This document shows positions 39,297 to 51,873 of a DNA stretch of 64,000 nt, piece by piece (within the stretch, counting starts at the first letter, position 1; every line of letters begins with the position of its first letter). The notes beneath the pieces are model-generated. The model saw nothing but the letters and a program-made list of their open reading frames with translations. It searched no databases and was not told where the DNA came from. Source of the stretch: Hemileia vastatrix (Eukaryota > Basidiomycota > Pucciniomycetes > Pucciniales > Zaghouaniaceae); contig JASXTE010000017.1 in NCBI GenBank assembly GCA_030280995.1, forward strand, positions 15,118,498 to 15,182,497, read 5' to 3'. The position numbers and the translations under genes are program-made.

Positions 39297-42200
39297 TCAC
39301 CATAGACAGACATCTTTCCTTTTGTTGAAAGTTAGAGATGGGCCCAGTGCTTTGGTTAGAATATCAGCACACATTTGTGCAGTTGGAACCCATTCTAGAA
39401 AAGATTTCTTAAGAAAGAGCTGTTCATTTACCAAGTAGTAACATCTGCTAATATGTCTTGTCCTCTTTTCTCCAGGATTAATTTTTTCATTGGAGACAGC
39501 CCCTTTATTGTCACAGTGAAGCCTGAGAGGTGGAAAATCAGGGTATAGATCTTGAAGCAAGTTTGAGATTCAAATTGCATCCTTCATTCCACTAATAAGG
39601 GAAACATATTCAGCTGTCATAGAAGAGTCACTAACAGTTAGTTGCCATCTTGATGTTCACACAAATGGGCAGCCATTGAGCAGTAAAAGTTGACCAGATT
39701 GAGCTCTGGAGAACTCTTTGTTGTTCCATGTGGCATCAGTGTAAGAGAGAAATTCAAGGGGGCTGTCTCTATCAGGATGAATGTGGAAAGAAAGTTTAGC
39801 GGTGTACTGTACATATAGTAATAGGTGATTGAGTGCCGTCCGATGAGTAGCTGTTGGTTTTGATGAAAATCTAGCAAGGAAATTTACTGGGAAAGAAAGG
39901 TCAGGCCTAGTTGCCACTGCCACATAGCTGAGAGCACCTAGAATAGAAAGATATTTAGTAGTATCAATAGCGTCCTCATCATCTGTTGCTGTCCTGATTT
40001 TCAGTTGCTGAGGTAGTGGAGATCTGGTGACCAATCCTGAAGGGTTGTGTTCTCTTAAAATCTTGTTAATAAGCTGAAAATTGTTGAGATTAAAGCCTTC
40101 AGGGAACTCTTCAATACCTAAACCTACAATGCCATTCACCCTTTCATTCCATTTTACCTTCAAAGATCCATATAACCCATCCTTCAGCTCTTTTAACACC
40201 TCCTCACTACTACCAGTCACAATTCCATCATCAACATGTCTCCAAACTACACCCAAACAACCTTTCTTCCTTAAGATATAGAAACTTTTGTCGTATTGGC
40301 TAGCTTTATATCCTAAAGAGTCAAGTTTGTCAGCAATGTGTAACCACCAACATCTTGCTGCCTGCTTGGTGCCATATAGAGCTTTCTTCAGGCAGAGGGC
40401 ACTGTCTTTATCCTTCAATTTATAACCTTCAGGAGGATGTACCCATATAGCTTCATCAATTGGGCTATGAAGATAGGCTGCTGTGACATCAAAAGACTTT
40501 ACAGGCCACTTGTGATATGCTGCAAGAGTCAGGAGAACACGCTGTGATGCAAAAGTCGCAGTGGGAGCAAAAGTTTCAGTAAAGTCAATGCCATAATGTT
40601 GAAGGAAACCTTTTGCTACATATTGTGCCATGTATGTTGGTGATTCTGAAGAAGGGTTTTTGATGGTGAATACCCATTTTGCATTGGTGATTTTACTGCC
40701 TGGTGGGGCTTTTTCTTCATACCAAACATCCATATTCTTCATGTTAGCTAGTTCTCTTCTGCATGCCAGTTCCCATTTTTGATGGTCAGGAGATAGCATG
40801 GCTTGCAGATGAGTTCTCGGGATAACATCAGAGTGTGACAAAACTTTTTAGACAATTTCCTTAACAGCTTTTTCTTGTGACAGGAGGGCTTCTTCATCTT
40901 AGAAATCACCTAATTTCATATTGTTGAGAATGGACTGAAGGGAACGTTTTGATGGTGTTGTCATTGGAGCTTGTAGAGCAGTGTCATGATTGGGAAGGCG
41001 ATCACCAGAAAAAACAGCCATGGCTGATTTAAAAAAGGTGTTTGATTCTTCATGCCAGAAAAGCCAGCCAGCATTGTTTAAGGAATAACCTACACACTTA
41101 CAAATCAAAGCACGTTGATCAAGTTTTCAGTGTGTCTCTTTTTGGATATGGACAAATGCTTTTTCACTGAAGATGAGAAAGTTGAAATAGTTTGGGGTGG
41201 CATTGTATAGTAGTTTAATGGGGGTTTTGTCACCTGTTTTAACATTAGGGATCCGATTGTGAATATGAGCCGCCCACTTGTATGCCAAACCACAGAATGA
41301 TTCAGGTAGTTCGCTGGCAAGGAGTATGGTTCTTGCAATGTCACCAACTGTTCTTTTAAACCTTTCAGCTGTTTCATTATGCTTGTAGTGATGGAGGCAT
41401 GTAACTTCATGAGTAGCACCAATGTCGGCCAAGATCTGAGCCATTTTATTGCTGTGCATCTCACCTCCATCAGTGCGCAAAACTTGAAGCTTCTTCCCTG
41501 TGACATTTTCTAATTTTTTATAGAAAGAAACAAAACAAGAAGTTGACTCAGATTTGGCATTCAGTAAAAATACCTCACCATAAGAAGTTGAGCTTTCTCT
41601 GAACATTGCTGCCCATCTAGCACCGTGAATAGTGGGATCTATGGGACCAACAAGATCTCCAAAAATTAAACTCATTAGGGATTCTAGCTTTTATTCACGA
41701 GTGGCTGATGGTTTCCTAGTGCTCTTTGCAATTAAGAAATCTTCACAGTCAACCTTACCTGCAGGCATATAGAATGGTATTCCAGTTCCCATACCAGCAT
41801 TGATTATTTTTTGGATGGTTTCAATGCTGACATGTCCTAGTCTTCTATGCCAATCCATCAGGGAGCCTTTGGCGACAGGTGGACGATTGATATGATGATT
41901 CTTTTTTACGGTGCGGAGTAATGAAGGTTGCAAGGAATGGCAATAAGAAGGAACATCATTTGGATTGCAAGTACTAACACTAATTACATCCAGGACCCAT
42001 CTTCTTCTGTTATTCTCTACCCAGCCAGTCATAATCAACTCCTCTTTCATATAAATCCCCAAATTTTTATTTTCAGAACACAAACCAAAACAGAAACCAC
42101 AGTTCACTAAATCAAATAGATAAATTAGAGTTGTCCTAACATCTGGACAATAGAAGACATTGGTAATAGTGACTATTTTACCATCCCCTTTAATTTTTAA

Positions 42201-43965
42201 ATCTCCTATGCTAGTGATGAATGAAGAAGGACTGTTAGTGGCCACTTTTACTGGAATCTGTTTTTTAAGAAGTTTGAAATTTCTGAGAAGGCTCACCTTG
42301 CCGGTGACATGATGAGTTGCTCCACTGTCCAAGATAGCATAGTTGTCAGCGATTGCATCAGGAGACCATTCAGCACTATTCAGATCAATGTGATCAACCA
42401 TTTCATATAACGCCTCAATGTTTTGTTTGTAGATAGTGAGTTCATTAGCTTCAATTTGAACATCTCTGGCACGAAAAGGACCACATTGAGGGCGTATGTA
42501 TGGAATGTATACTTTCTTGTCTCTTGCATTGGGGTCAGAAGCATATGCATTAGCACATTTCCGCATAATGTATAGTTTAGCCAAGAAATTTGAAGAAAGT
42601 GGATTATATGGACAATGAGCTATAACATGAGCAGCAGAGTGGCATTCGTGACAATTAAGGCGTGCACTAGGAGGTCTGTAAGAGTCAGTCTTCCTCTGGG
42701 GTTGAACGGCAGCATGAAGAGATGGTTCAACAGCAAGTGTAGCCGCAGGTGATGAAACTCCTTCTTGATCAGCTCTGTTTTGGGTGAGAGTTGGAATCAG
42801 TTGGCAAAAATCTTCAAATGTAATAGATTTTGAATCAGGTCGATTATCCAGAGCAACACATAGGTCAACATATAGATCTTTGAGTGATGAAGGCAGTAAA
42901 GCATGGGACATTAGTGCTTTGAATACCTTATGATAAAAAGTGATTCCTTGACGTTCAATTGCTTCAAAATATTTTTTGAATGCCTCTAGATACTCACTGT
43001 GGGATGTGAACTGTGTTTGCTTTAGATTGATGAAATTACAAATGGCTGTCATTTTGGAGGTATGGTTAGATCTGGAGAATTTGTTGATGATATGAAGATA
43101 GGTTGGGCATGCTTTCCAGTGGGTAGATATCTCATGGCGCAGGCTTGGAGAAATGGAGTGAAGAAGAATTAGGTGTGTAACTCTGTCTTCATAATCATCA
43201 GGACCAGTACCATTGTTTAATGCATATGCTCTCGTGCCTACAAAGTCTTTGATCAGAGCTAGGACATTGTTGTTCCATTCAGAGAAATTAGTGCCAGATC
43301 TGTGAAGAGTTGGGATGGATTTTGTGAATTCAATAACATTTCTTAATGCTCATTGTCTCAATCATACCAATGGGTTGATGTGGTTGTGCAAGGTGAGGTG
43401 GCACATTCCTCCTGAAAGGAGATGTGGAACGAGGAATAGATGGTGGTGCATTTGTGTTTTCCATGGCACTTGAGTATGAGTTAAGGGACAATTCCCCAAT
43501 CGCGCGAGTAATGTCGTTGATTGGGGTGGCTATAGGAGCAGTTTTAGGTGGGATAGAGGTGGTATTACTTATAGGGGTAGGGGTGGGGTTAGTAGTGGGT
43601 TTATAAGTAGTTAGGTTGGGAGCTTCACTATGCTCTGTATGTGGGTAAGGGGAAGAAACGGGGGTAGAAGCAAAAGGAGTAGGAGCGAGGGCAGAGGCCT
43701 CGCTATGACCTGGGGAAGGTGCAGGGGCAGAAGCAAGGGCAGAGGCCTCACTATGTCTTAGGGTAGGAGATAAATGGCAGGTGGGTGGTAGGGGAGTGAT
43801 TGCTTCAAATCCCAAATGAGATAGGGGAGGGGAGGTTTTACTTTGCAGAGGGGATTGAGGTAAAGAAAGGGGAAAGGGTTTGGGTGTGGGAGGCGTTTGC
43901 TGAATAGGAGTAAGAGTCAGGCGGGTGTAATGGAGGGGTGAGCACAAGTGCTGCGTGATGAAGAT
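39297..43965 (-). pseudogene. Copia Gag-Pol polyprotein pseudogene
   Basis: In order on the minus strand: Ser/Pro-rich Gag N-terminus (43947-43330), a frameshift near 43330, and the Gag core with zinc knuckle CHECHSAAHVIAHC (about 42655). Then the protease motif LDSGATHHVTGK (about 42330), pre-integrase finger LMDWHRRLGHVS (about 41850), integrase (GDLVGPIDPTIHG, RTDGGEMHS), RT (DVTAAYLHSPID, RHVDDGIVTGSS) and RNase H (LHCDNKGAVSN, CADILTKALGPS). About five in-frame stops (near 41691, 41127, 40899, 40850, 39657) interrupt an otherwise continuous frame. These are mostly point substitutions, so the copy is moderately old. Confidence 0.9.
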
Positions 43966-44748
43966 TGTCAGCCAGGCTACTAGACTTACCCAGTGAAATA
44001 ATTAATTATTTACTGGATGAAGCCGCACCTTATCATTTTAATTATTTAATTATAAATTAGTTACATTAAAATTACTTATAATAAATTAACTAATTACAGA
44101 ATGATAAAATTAAATATAAAATTGTCCCTTATATTTTTTCTCTAACACCGTGCTCATTTGACAGGTTGGAAGAAATAAAGATTTATATTAAAAAATAGAT
44201 TTTAAATTAAAATAAGATTTTAATATTCAAATAATATTAAAATATATACAAAAACTCACATTTCTTATTTAGAATTGACTTCTACAGTAAATATTAAATA
44301 AATTGATGTATTTCTGACATACTCTGTAAATACATCTTTTTGATGCCTTCTTTTTAGAACAACTTAATTATTTGAAAATACACCTTCTGGAATATTCTTT
44401 TTTTCTCTCTCTCATACTATTGTTTTCAGAATTTGATTGCCATGCTTTGTCCCTCCTTTGCCTATATAAGGCATCTCTTTTGGTTGTTTTTTATTCATTC
44501 CTTTACTACATTATTTTATTACAATTACAAACATCAAACTTATTCTTATATTCTATAACATTAGTATTTACAATAACGTAACTCTGATCTATAAATTATA
44601 TCAATATTTTAAATCTACCTCTTTTATTTGAGTAATTAAATCACTTAGATTATGAAATATGTACCAAATTGTTGAGAATCCATTTTAACCCTTAAAATCG
44701 TTGTAAAACTTCATACCAAATCTTCTAGACCAAAAGCGTACCTTGACA
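43966..44748 (+). repeat. 5' LTR of chromovirus
   Basis: 783 bp, 18 bp shorter than the 3' copy because AATGAATAATTAAAATTA-like sequence is missing near 44112. CCTATATAAGGC at 44459-44470 is a good TATA-box candidate and is kept in the 3' LTR. Confidence 0.92.
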
Positions 44749-45210
44749 ATTGGGAACCTTTCCGAAATATCAACGGCGCAACGTTAATTGAGGCGTAATT
44801 AAAGGGAAAATTGGTGTACAAGTACCTGTAAAGGACGAGAGAGACAAGAAAACGACGAACGTCATACGTCATGTGACAAAAGTTTTTGCTGCAAATGGGA
44901 ATTGAACCACACTCCAAAACTTAGGTTCATATACTGACTAAACGTCGTATATATCGTGGTAATTATTGATATTAATATTTGTGGGTTACTCTTCACTCTT
45001 CATTTGCTACGTATTTCCTTTTACTCAGCACTCTGTAAGTGGGCATTAATTTGCTCATTTTACAGGGGGAGGTGTCTGGTAATTTTGAATTTATTTTTAT
45101 TATTATATTTTATTTTTATTTTTCCTGGTTGACCATAATAGAGCAATAAGTGTTCTTAGTCCCAGAAGTAATAAAATAATTATATTTTAATATTAATTAT
45201 TATAATTTTT

Positions 45211-45715
45211 CGGTTGACATTTGTCCTGATTAATTTAAATTTTAATTGTTCCAGTTGACAAATTGTCCTGACAATAATATTTTTTTTAATTAATAAATAA
45301 TTCATATTTAATTATTTCAGTTAAATTTGAGTCCAGGTAGTTCAATAATTTTTTTTTAATTAATAAAATTCATATTTAATTACTTCAGTTGACATTAAGT
45401 ATGGTAGTTAAGTTATCAGTTTAATAAAATTTTAAAATAAAACTTCATATTTAATTACTTCAGTTGAAATTAAGTCCTGGTAGTTAAGTGATCAGTTAAA
45501 AAAATTTTTTTTAATTAATAAAGATTCATATTTAATTACTTCAGTTGACATTAAGTCCTGGTAATAAATTAGATGATTCAAATCCTGAAAATAATTAATT
45601 AAAAGTATTAATAAAAATTTTAATTTATTTCTACAGTTGATTATATTATAATCCTGGTTTTAAATTATTTTTTTTTGAATTAATAAATTAATTTTATTCA
45701 GTTGATTTTTATCCT
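45211..45715 (+). repeat. Leader tandem repeat of chromovirus with recurring hairpin CAG-TT-GAN..NTC-CTG
   Basis: Between the LTR and the first ORF a unit of about 80 bp recurs with CATATTTAATTACTTCAG followed by TTGAC..GTCCTGG. Copies start near 45212, 45252, 45318, 45386, 45461, 45542, 45634 and 45699. The core folds on itself: GACAAATTGTC, GACATTAAGTC, GATTATATTATAATC and GATTTTTATC are all self-complementary at their ends. CAG/CTG forms a lower stem in most. Copies at 45318, 45386 and 45461 have mismatches. Confidence 0.65.
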
Positions 45716-45827
45716 AAAAAAGATTTTTATTATTATTATTTTTATTTTATTTTTTGTTAAATAAAAATCAAAAATAAAGACTAATTAATCTTATTGTCTC
45801 TTTTCTTCATTTCAGTAAAATCTTAAA

Positions 45828-47150
45828 ATGACTGACCAAAGTGGTTCTGCTGCACGTGAAGAAGAACTAGACTTGATTGATTATGATGAGCCTACTTCTG
45901 TAAGTTCTCCTTTAACAAGAAGAATTTCTCAAACTAATAAATCCTTGCCCCAAACAGGATGTAGAGATGGAAGAAGTAGAAATCCTAGTGGACACAACTC
46001 AGGATCAGAAGCCTATGATAAACCCACCAGAAGAGCTTCCAAAAGGCTTCAGGATAAAAAAGATGCCATTGTCTCAGCAGGTAAAGAATATGTCTACTCA
46101 CATAAAGGAGTTAAGGACAGAAAGCTTGAGACTAAAGATAAGGGTAGATGCTTTGGAAGAAAAGGTGAGAAGAGCAGATACTTTTCTCAAAGAGAAGAAG
46201 AAACCTCTTCCTCCCAGGGATCAACAACGATTGGCTCCCCAGTCCCAATAGAAGGTGAAAGTGTCCAAGTGGCAGTGGGACTAGCTAAACACTCAGTGGG
46301 ACTACCTGGCTCAAAAACAGCATCAGTTACCTCAGGCAGGTCCATCAAGGCCCAACCAGGTCAACCCCACTCCTCCCCACACTTATCAAGGAGGCAAAAG
46401 AAGGAGAAAGCCCAATATGGTGATACCCAGCAAACCCTTGTACGTGCCTCTATTGATTCTCAAGTGCCTTTTCTTGTGGCTGACTCTGTTCCTTCAGGTA
46501 AATCAGGAAGGGAGGATGAAACTTTGAGACCTATAGAGGCTGGGAGTAGTAGAAAAATCACTCATGTATCAAATCCTTTACTTTTAATTGCTACCTCAAT
46601 GATTAATCCTAATATGGCTGTGATTGATAAAACTCTTGACCCTGAGTTCTATGAGAGTCTGGAAAGTTACTCAGTTTCCTTATTGAGAAACACTACAGAT
46701 GTAGCAAGAATTAATGATGAGCACTTGAGAGATATTATTGCCAAGCAAAATCATATAATGAACAATATGCAATTGACTCAGAGATATAATAGTTTGTTAA
46801 CTGATCAGGGTAATCAAGCATTAAGAAGTGAATCACAGAGAGTCTCTGATGAATTGTCTCATTACAAAGCAACCCATGAAAAGAAAGTTGCTTTATGGAA
46901 AAATATAAAAAATGATTTGTCTAAACTAAAAGATACTGTAACCGCCTGTTGCCAGGAGGTAGAGATAGATAAGATAAATCTGAAAAGATTGAATGACCAT
47001 TTGTCATCTTTTCAAAATAAAAATCAATTATCTTTTGCAACTATCAATGAGAGTTTATCTAGTCTTCCAAGAATGAAAACAAGACTAACAACCATTGAAG
47101 AAAAATTGAACTCATTGTTAAATGACCAATATATTCTGACATTTCTGTGA
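45828..47150 (+). CDS. Extra 5' ORF of chromovirus, unknown function
   Basis: 440 codons from MTDQSGSAAREEELDLIDYD. The N-terminal 200 residues are polar, basic and low in complexity. Residues 280-440 look helical and coiled-coil-like (EKLNSLLND, LKRLNDHLSSFQNKN). I see no zinc knuckle or known Gag core here, because those lie in the next ORF. It overlaps the next frame by 25 nt (47126-47150) in the -1 direction. It may be a matrix-like or accessory Gag part. It is preceded by TTTCTTCATTTCAG, which could be a splice acceptor. It is intact although Pol is broken. Confidence 0.7.
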   Translation: MTDQSGSAAREEELDLIDYDEPTSVSSPLTRRISQTNKSLPQTGCRDGRSRNPSGHNSGSEAYDKPTRRASKRLQDKKDAIVSAGKEYVYSHKGVKDRKLETKDKGRCFGRKGEKSRYFSQREEETSSSQGSTTIGSPVPIEGESVQVAVGLAKHSVGLPGSKTASVTSGRSIKAQPGQPHSSPHLSRRQKKEKAQYGDTQQTLVRASIDSQVPFLVADSVPSGKSGREDETLRPIEAGSSRKITHVSNPLLLIATSMINPNMAVIDKTLDPEFYESLESYSVSLLRNTTDVARINDEHLRDIIAKQNHIMNNMQLTQRYNSLLTDQGNQALRSESQRVSDELSHYKATHEKKVALWKNIKNDLSKLKDTVTACCQEVEIDKINLKRLNDHLSSFQNKNQLSFATINESLSSLPRMKTRLTTIEEKLNSLLNDQYILTFL

Positions 47151-50100
47151 AGGAACATATAGTGCAGGATGCTCAAATAGTACCTGTGGCTAGTTCATCT
47201 AAAGTAAAAATAGCTCCAGAAATACCTGTTGATAACACTGAGTTTCCATCAAAAACTGATGATGCACCAGGATCTGCAACAGAAGGATTAAACAATGAGA
47301 TTTCAGAAAAATTAGAAAAATTACAGCTGCTTCTTACTCAGAAACAAGCTGGTACTAAGGAGACTCCTTCAAATCAAAATAATTGGCCAAAACTTGACCA
47401 GTACCCAACATTTGATGGTGATTCTTCCTCTGATTGGCAACAATTTATTTGCAGAATTGATAACTTAAAAAATTCTTACAAACTCCCAGATGAGGAAATT
47501 GTGTCCAAGTTAATTTCTTTGTTCACTAATGTTGCCCTGATGTGGTATGAATCTGTTCTCCTGGATGGGAATGACTACTCATGGGAGGATTGGAAGAAAT
47601 TAATTAAAGCACAATTTGGTGGCTCCAAGTTCAGAATGGCTCAACAAAGGCAGTATGAGGAAACTAGATATAGCTCTTCTACTGATAGACCTATTGAGTT
47701 TTTAATGAAACTTGTAAAAATCTTAAGGGCAATGGACCCAAATATGGAGTTTGATTTATGGAAGGACAGGATCCTCTATAAATTATCAATGTCTCTAAGA
47801 GACTTGATAGTGGCTAGGACTGAGTTCTCCAAAGAACCCTCTTCTTTCATTAATACTTGCAATGAGATACTTCTAAACAATAAGTATGATTCCAGAAGAT
47901 TCATTCCTAGGACCCCTTTGGAGAAACCCTCCACTTACCAACAGAAACCTCTGGAAAAGGTTGGTAAACCTTCTGCCCGTGTTGCACCAAAGAAGTATGC
48001 AACAAACACTTGCTTCAAGTGCAACAAGCCTTGGCAGAAAGGCCATGATTGTGACAAGAAGATAAATCTTGTAGAACAAACAGAGGAACATGCTGATGAC
48101 ACAGTGGTACTGGATGATACATCAAGTGATTGTGCCAGCAATATTTCATACAAATCTCAACAAGAAATCTTGATGCTGGAAGAGGATATCCATTATTTAA
48201 ATACTATTGACATTGATAATAATGATTTATCTACAGTTGAAGATGCTGAGATCATAAAGAACATTGAGGATAGCTCAATTATTATTGCCCCTCTTAAGGC
48301 ACCAGTCTTGATCAATGGAACCAGCATTGAAGTTGTTCTGGATTCTGGAGCTGGAGGAAGTGTAGTATCTGAAAGAGCACTTGCTTCAGTAGATCAAGAC
48401 TATAAATCTAAACTGATGCCTATCATTTCTGAAAATTGGAGAGGGTATGGCTTTGTTTTGTCCCCCATTGGGAAATACAAAGCCACAGTGTTTTTTAAAT
48501 ATAACCATGGCTTTGTAAGAGCTATTTGTGATTTTGTTGTCATGAAAAATGATAACTTGAGCAATTGGTTTATTGTAGGGAATGATATTTTAACCAAGTA
48601 TGGCATAAAATTGGATCCTTCAAACCAATGTTTCACAATGGGGATGAATGGGAAGAGAAAATTTAAGATTTCCTCCCCTAAAAAATTAGTAAAACCAGAA
48701 TTGAACACATGTAATTCTGTGGTTCAATATAAAGGAAGATCTACAAAGGAAATGCATGCCCTTATGTCTGAAATTGACAATGCTTCTTTTGGAGAACAAC
48801 TTTCTGGTGAGGATAAAGATTCCATCATTAACTTGATAAAATCTTTTTCTATGGCCTTTGCTCATGGGTCACATGAACTGGGATTAGTTAAAGAGGAAAT
48901 GAGACTTTCATTGTCTTGCCCATTAACTGATATACCACCTAGTTTAAAGGAGAAGCCTTATCCTGCTTCTCCCACAAAGAGAAAAGATATTGAAGACAAT
49001 ATCTCTACCCTTTTAAAAATGAATATTATTGAAAAGGTAGTGGAAACACCTAAATATTGTGTTATCTCACCTGTCCTAATTTCTTATGAGAAAGATAAAT
49101 CCAGGTTATGTGGTGATTATAGAGCACTAAACACTTATACTGTTGATGATATCTACCCTTTACCTAGAATCAGCTCTATGCATGCTACTTTACAGGGTGC
49201 TAAATATATCAGCTGTTTGGATGGTAACAAAGGATATCACCAGGTACCTGTTGAGAAAAATTCTCAGAACTTTCTGATGATTGCCACTCATATGGGTATT
49301 TATAAGTATATTAGGATGCCATTTGGCCCTAAAAATGCCCCTTAAGTTTTCCAAAAAGTAATGGATAACACATTCCATTAAGAGATAATTGAAGGATGGC
49401 TGATGGTTTATATTGATGATATCATTATATTCTCAAAAACATTTGAGGACCATCTTAAACACCTGTGTAAAGTATTCCAGAAAATGGATGAAATAAATAT
49501 GACACTTGCTTTGAAGAAATGTAAATTTGGTTTCCATTCTTTAAAAGTTCTTGGTCATGTTGTTTCAGGCTTACAGATATGTGTTGACCAGAATAAAATG
49601 GCAGCCATACAACAGGTGAAGGCTCCTACAACAGTGAGAGAGCTCCAAAGTTTTTTGGGAAGGTGTGGATACTATAGACAGTATATTAAAAATTACCAAG
49701 TCATAGCTTTACCCTTTACCCAATTAACTAAAAAGGATGTTGTTTTTGTCTGGAATAGTGAAAGACAAAGAGCCTTTGACACTATGAAACACTGTTTGAT
49801 GTCAGCACCGATTCTTGCTTTACCTGACTTTAATCAACCATTTGTTTTGTACACTGATGCCAGTTTCATTGGTCTTGGTGCTGCCCTCCATCAAAAACAA
49901 GTGATAAATGATAAAGTTTCAGAAGTAGTAATTGGTTATATTTCAAGAACCTTGAGAAATAGTGAATTGAAATATGGTGCCACTCAATTAGAGTGTTTAG
50001 CTGTAGTATGGGCTCTAGAAAAGCTTCATTATTACCTAGATGACCAGAAATTTGAACTTGTCACTGACTGCAGTGCAGTTAAATCCCTTTTAAACTTGAA

Positions 50101-51867
50101 AACACCTAACAGACATATGTTCAGATGGCAGCTGGCTGTTCAAGAGTACAGAGGGAGAATGACAATTATTCATAGGGCTGGTATTGTTCACTCAAATGTG
50201 GATATGTTATCTAGGTTACCTTTGCCGAATAATGACTCTAATCCTGCGTATGATCCTGAGGACAAAATTATTCATATACATGGGATATATGTGGTTGATA
50301 TGGAGGAAGAGCTATTACAGCTTATTCTGGAATCATTTGATAAGGACACTGACTTGAAAAAGTTATGCACCATATTAAATGATCCAAAGAATGCTTCAAT
50401 ACAAGCATTAATTAAAACCCTTCCTCCAAAGTACCAAAAAGCTTTGGAAAAAGGTAAATTTTCAATTGATGAAGGATATCTATATTATAGAAGAAATTTG
50501 AGTAATGTTATTGTTATTCCTCCTTCTATGAAAGAAATCATCTTGAAAATTTGTCATGATGACATATTAGCTGGACATTTTGATCTTGACAAAACAATGA
50601 TCAGAATTAAGAACACTGCTTGGTGGGCTAATATGTCTGAAGACACAAAATTATATGTTGAATCTTGTGATTCTTGCCAAAAATCAAAAAGATTAACTGG
50701 TAAAAGAGCAGGATTAATGCAACATATTGAACCTCCTGATGCTCCATGGCAAATAATAAACATGGATTTTGTTAGAGGATTACCTATTGCTGGTAAAGAC
50801 AGTTATAACTCTTGTTGGGTTATTGTGGACAGATTCACAAAAATGTGTAAATTTATCCCTACCCACAAGGATGTTTCCACTAAAGAATTAGCTTTCTAAT
50901 GGTGTTCTCATATGTTTAATACTGCTGGTTTTCCTAAAGCCATAATCTCTGACAGAGACCCTAAATTTACTTCTGAATTTTGGATGTCTCTGATGGATGT
51001 TTGTGGTTGTGATCTGAAACTTTCTACTGCCCATCACCCTCAGACTGATGGTTTAGCTGAAAGAATGATTCAGACTTTAGAGGACATGATAAGAAGATAT
51101 TGTGCCTTTGGCCTTGAGTATAAAGATAATGACAGATTCACTCATGATTGGGTTACCTTACTTCCTGGGTTAGAATTTGCTTATAATAGCACTGTTCATT
51201 CTGTTACTCAAAGAAAGCCTTTTGAGCTCTGGCTTGGATATGTTCCCAATACTCCTGCCCAAATTCTCAATAACAAAATACCTAAATTGGATATACATCC
51301 TGGTGTAAAATCTTTTCTTCAAATGCAACAACTATGTAGAAATCATGCTCAAAAATGTATTGAAAAATCATTTGAATATAGAAGAAAAGATGGGACAAAT
51401 CCCATAAAGAATACACTTTTAAAAAGGGTGATGAAGTGTTGATTTCTACAGTCCACTTCAACTTACAAGGTAATGACAAATTGAAAGATCCATTTGTTGT
51501 CAGAAGAATGATTGGAGATAATGCAGTTGAAGTTATTCTGTATTCTCCATATGACAGAAAACATCCTGTTTTTCCAATATCTCTTTTGAAACCTTACACA
51601 TCCAATAGTGATTTATTTCCAAAAAGGAGGGGTAGACCAAAGAAAACCCCAAATGAAATCACTGAAACAGCAGAAATTGAAAAAATTCTAAATGACAGAA
51701 TAGTCACTGCTGAAAAAGGTACAGAGTACTTATTGAGATTCAAGAATAAATCATCTGAATATGATTCTTGGATACCTGTGAAGGAGATATCTAATCTTCC
51801 TACTCTACTAAAAAAGTATAAAAAGAAAAAATCATGGCATTTTTTTTTTATTGTTTTTTTTAGAGTG
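47126..51867 (+). pseudogene. Chromovirus Gag-Pol, three in-frame stops and one frameshift
   Basis: The frame opens at 47126 with no early ATG. Order: Gag core (FDGDSSSDWQQFICRIDNL), knuckle-like CFKCNKPWQKGHDC (about 48008), protease VVLDSGAGGSVVS (about 48335), RT (LCGDYRALNTYTVDDIYPLP, VYIDDIIIFSK), RNase H (LYTDASFIGLGAAL), and the integrase HHCC finger and core (NMDFVRGLP, ISDRDPKF, LAERMIQTLEDM). The end is a chromodomain (EYLLRFKNKSSEYDSWIPVKEI). TAA stops fall at 49343, 49379 and 50897, all in the same frame. A frameshift near 51430 separates the chromodomain. Everything else is preserved, so inactivation is recent. Confidence 0.9.
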
Positions 51868-51873
51868 AGGGAG
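51862..51873 (+). promoter_or_regulatory. Polypurine tract of chromovirus
   Basis: AGAGTGAGGGAG lies directly before the 3' LTR start TGTCAGCC. Confidence 0.8.

Noticed and set aside
47126..47150. Canonical -1 slippery site in the chromovirus ORF overlap
   Set aside because: The overlap contains only ACATTTCTG before the stop, which does not fit X XXY YYZ; the mechanism is left open.
49343..50899. Recoded TAA (alternative genetic code) in the chromovirus Pol
   Set aside because: Other elements in the window have stops at positions where other residues are expected (for example lysine at the stop at 25524), and intact frames end normally with TAA.
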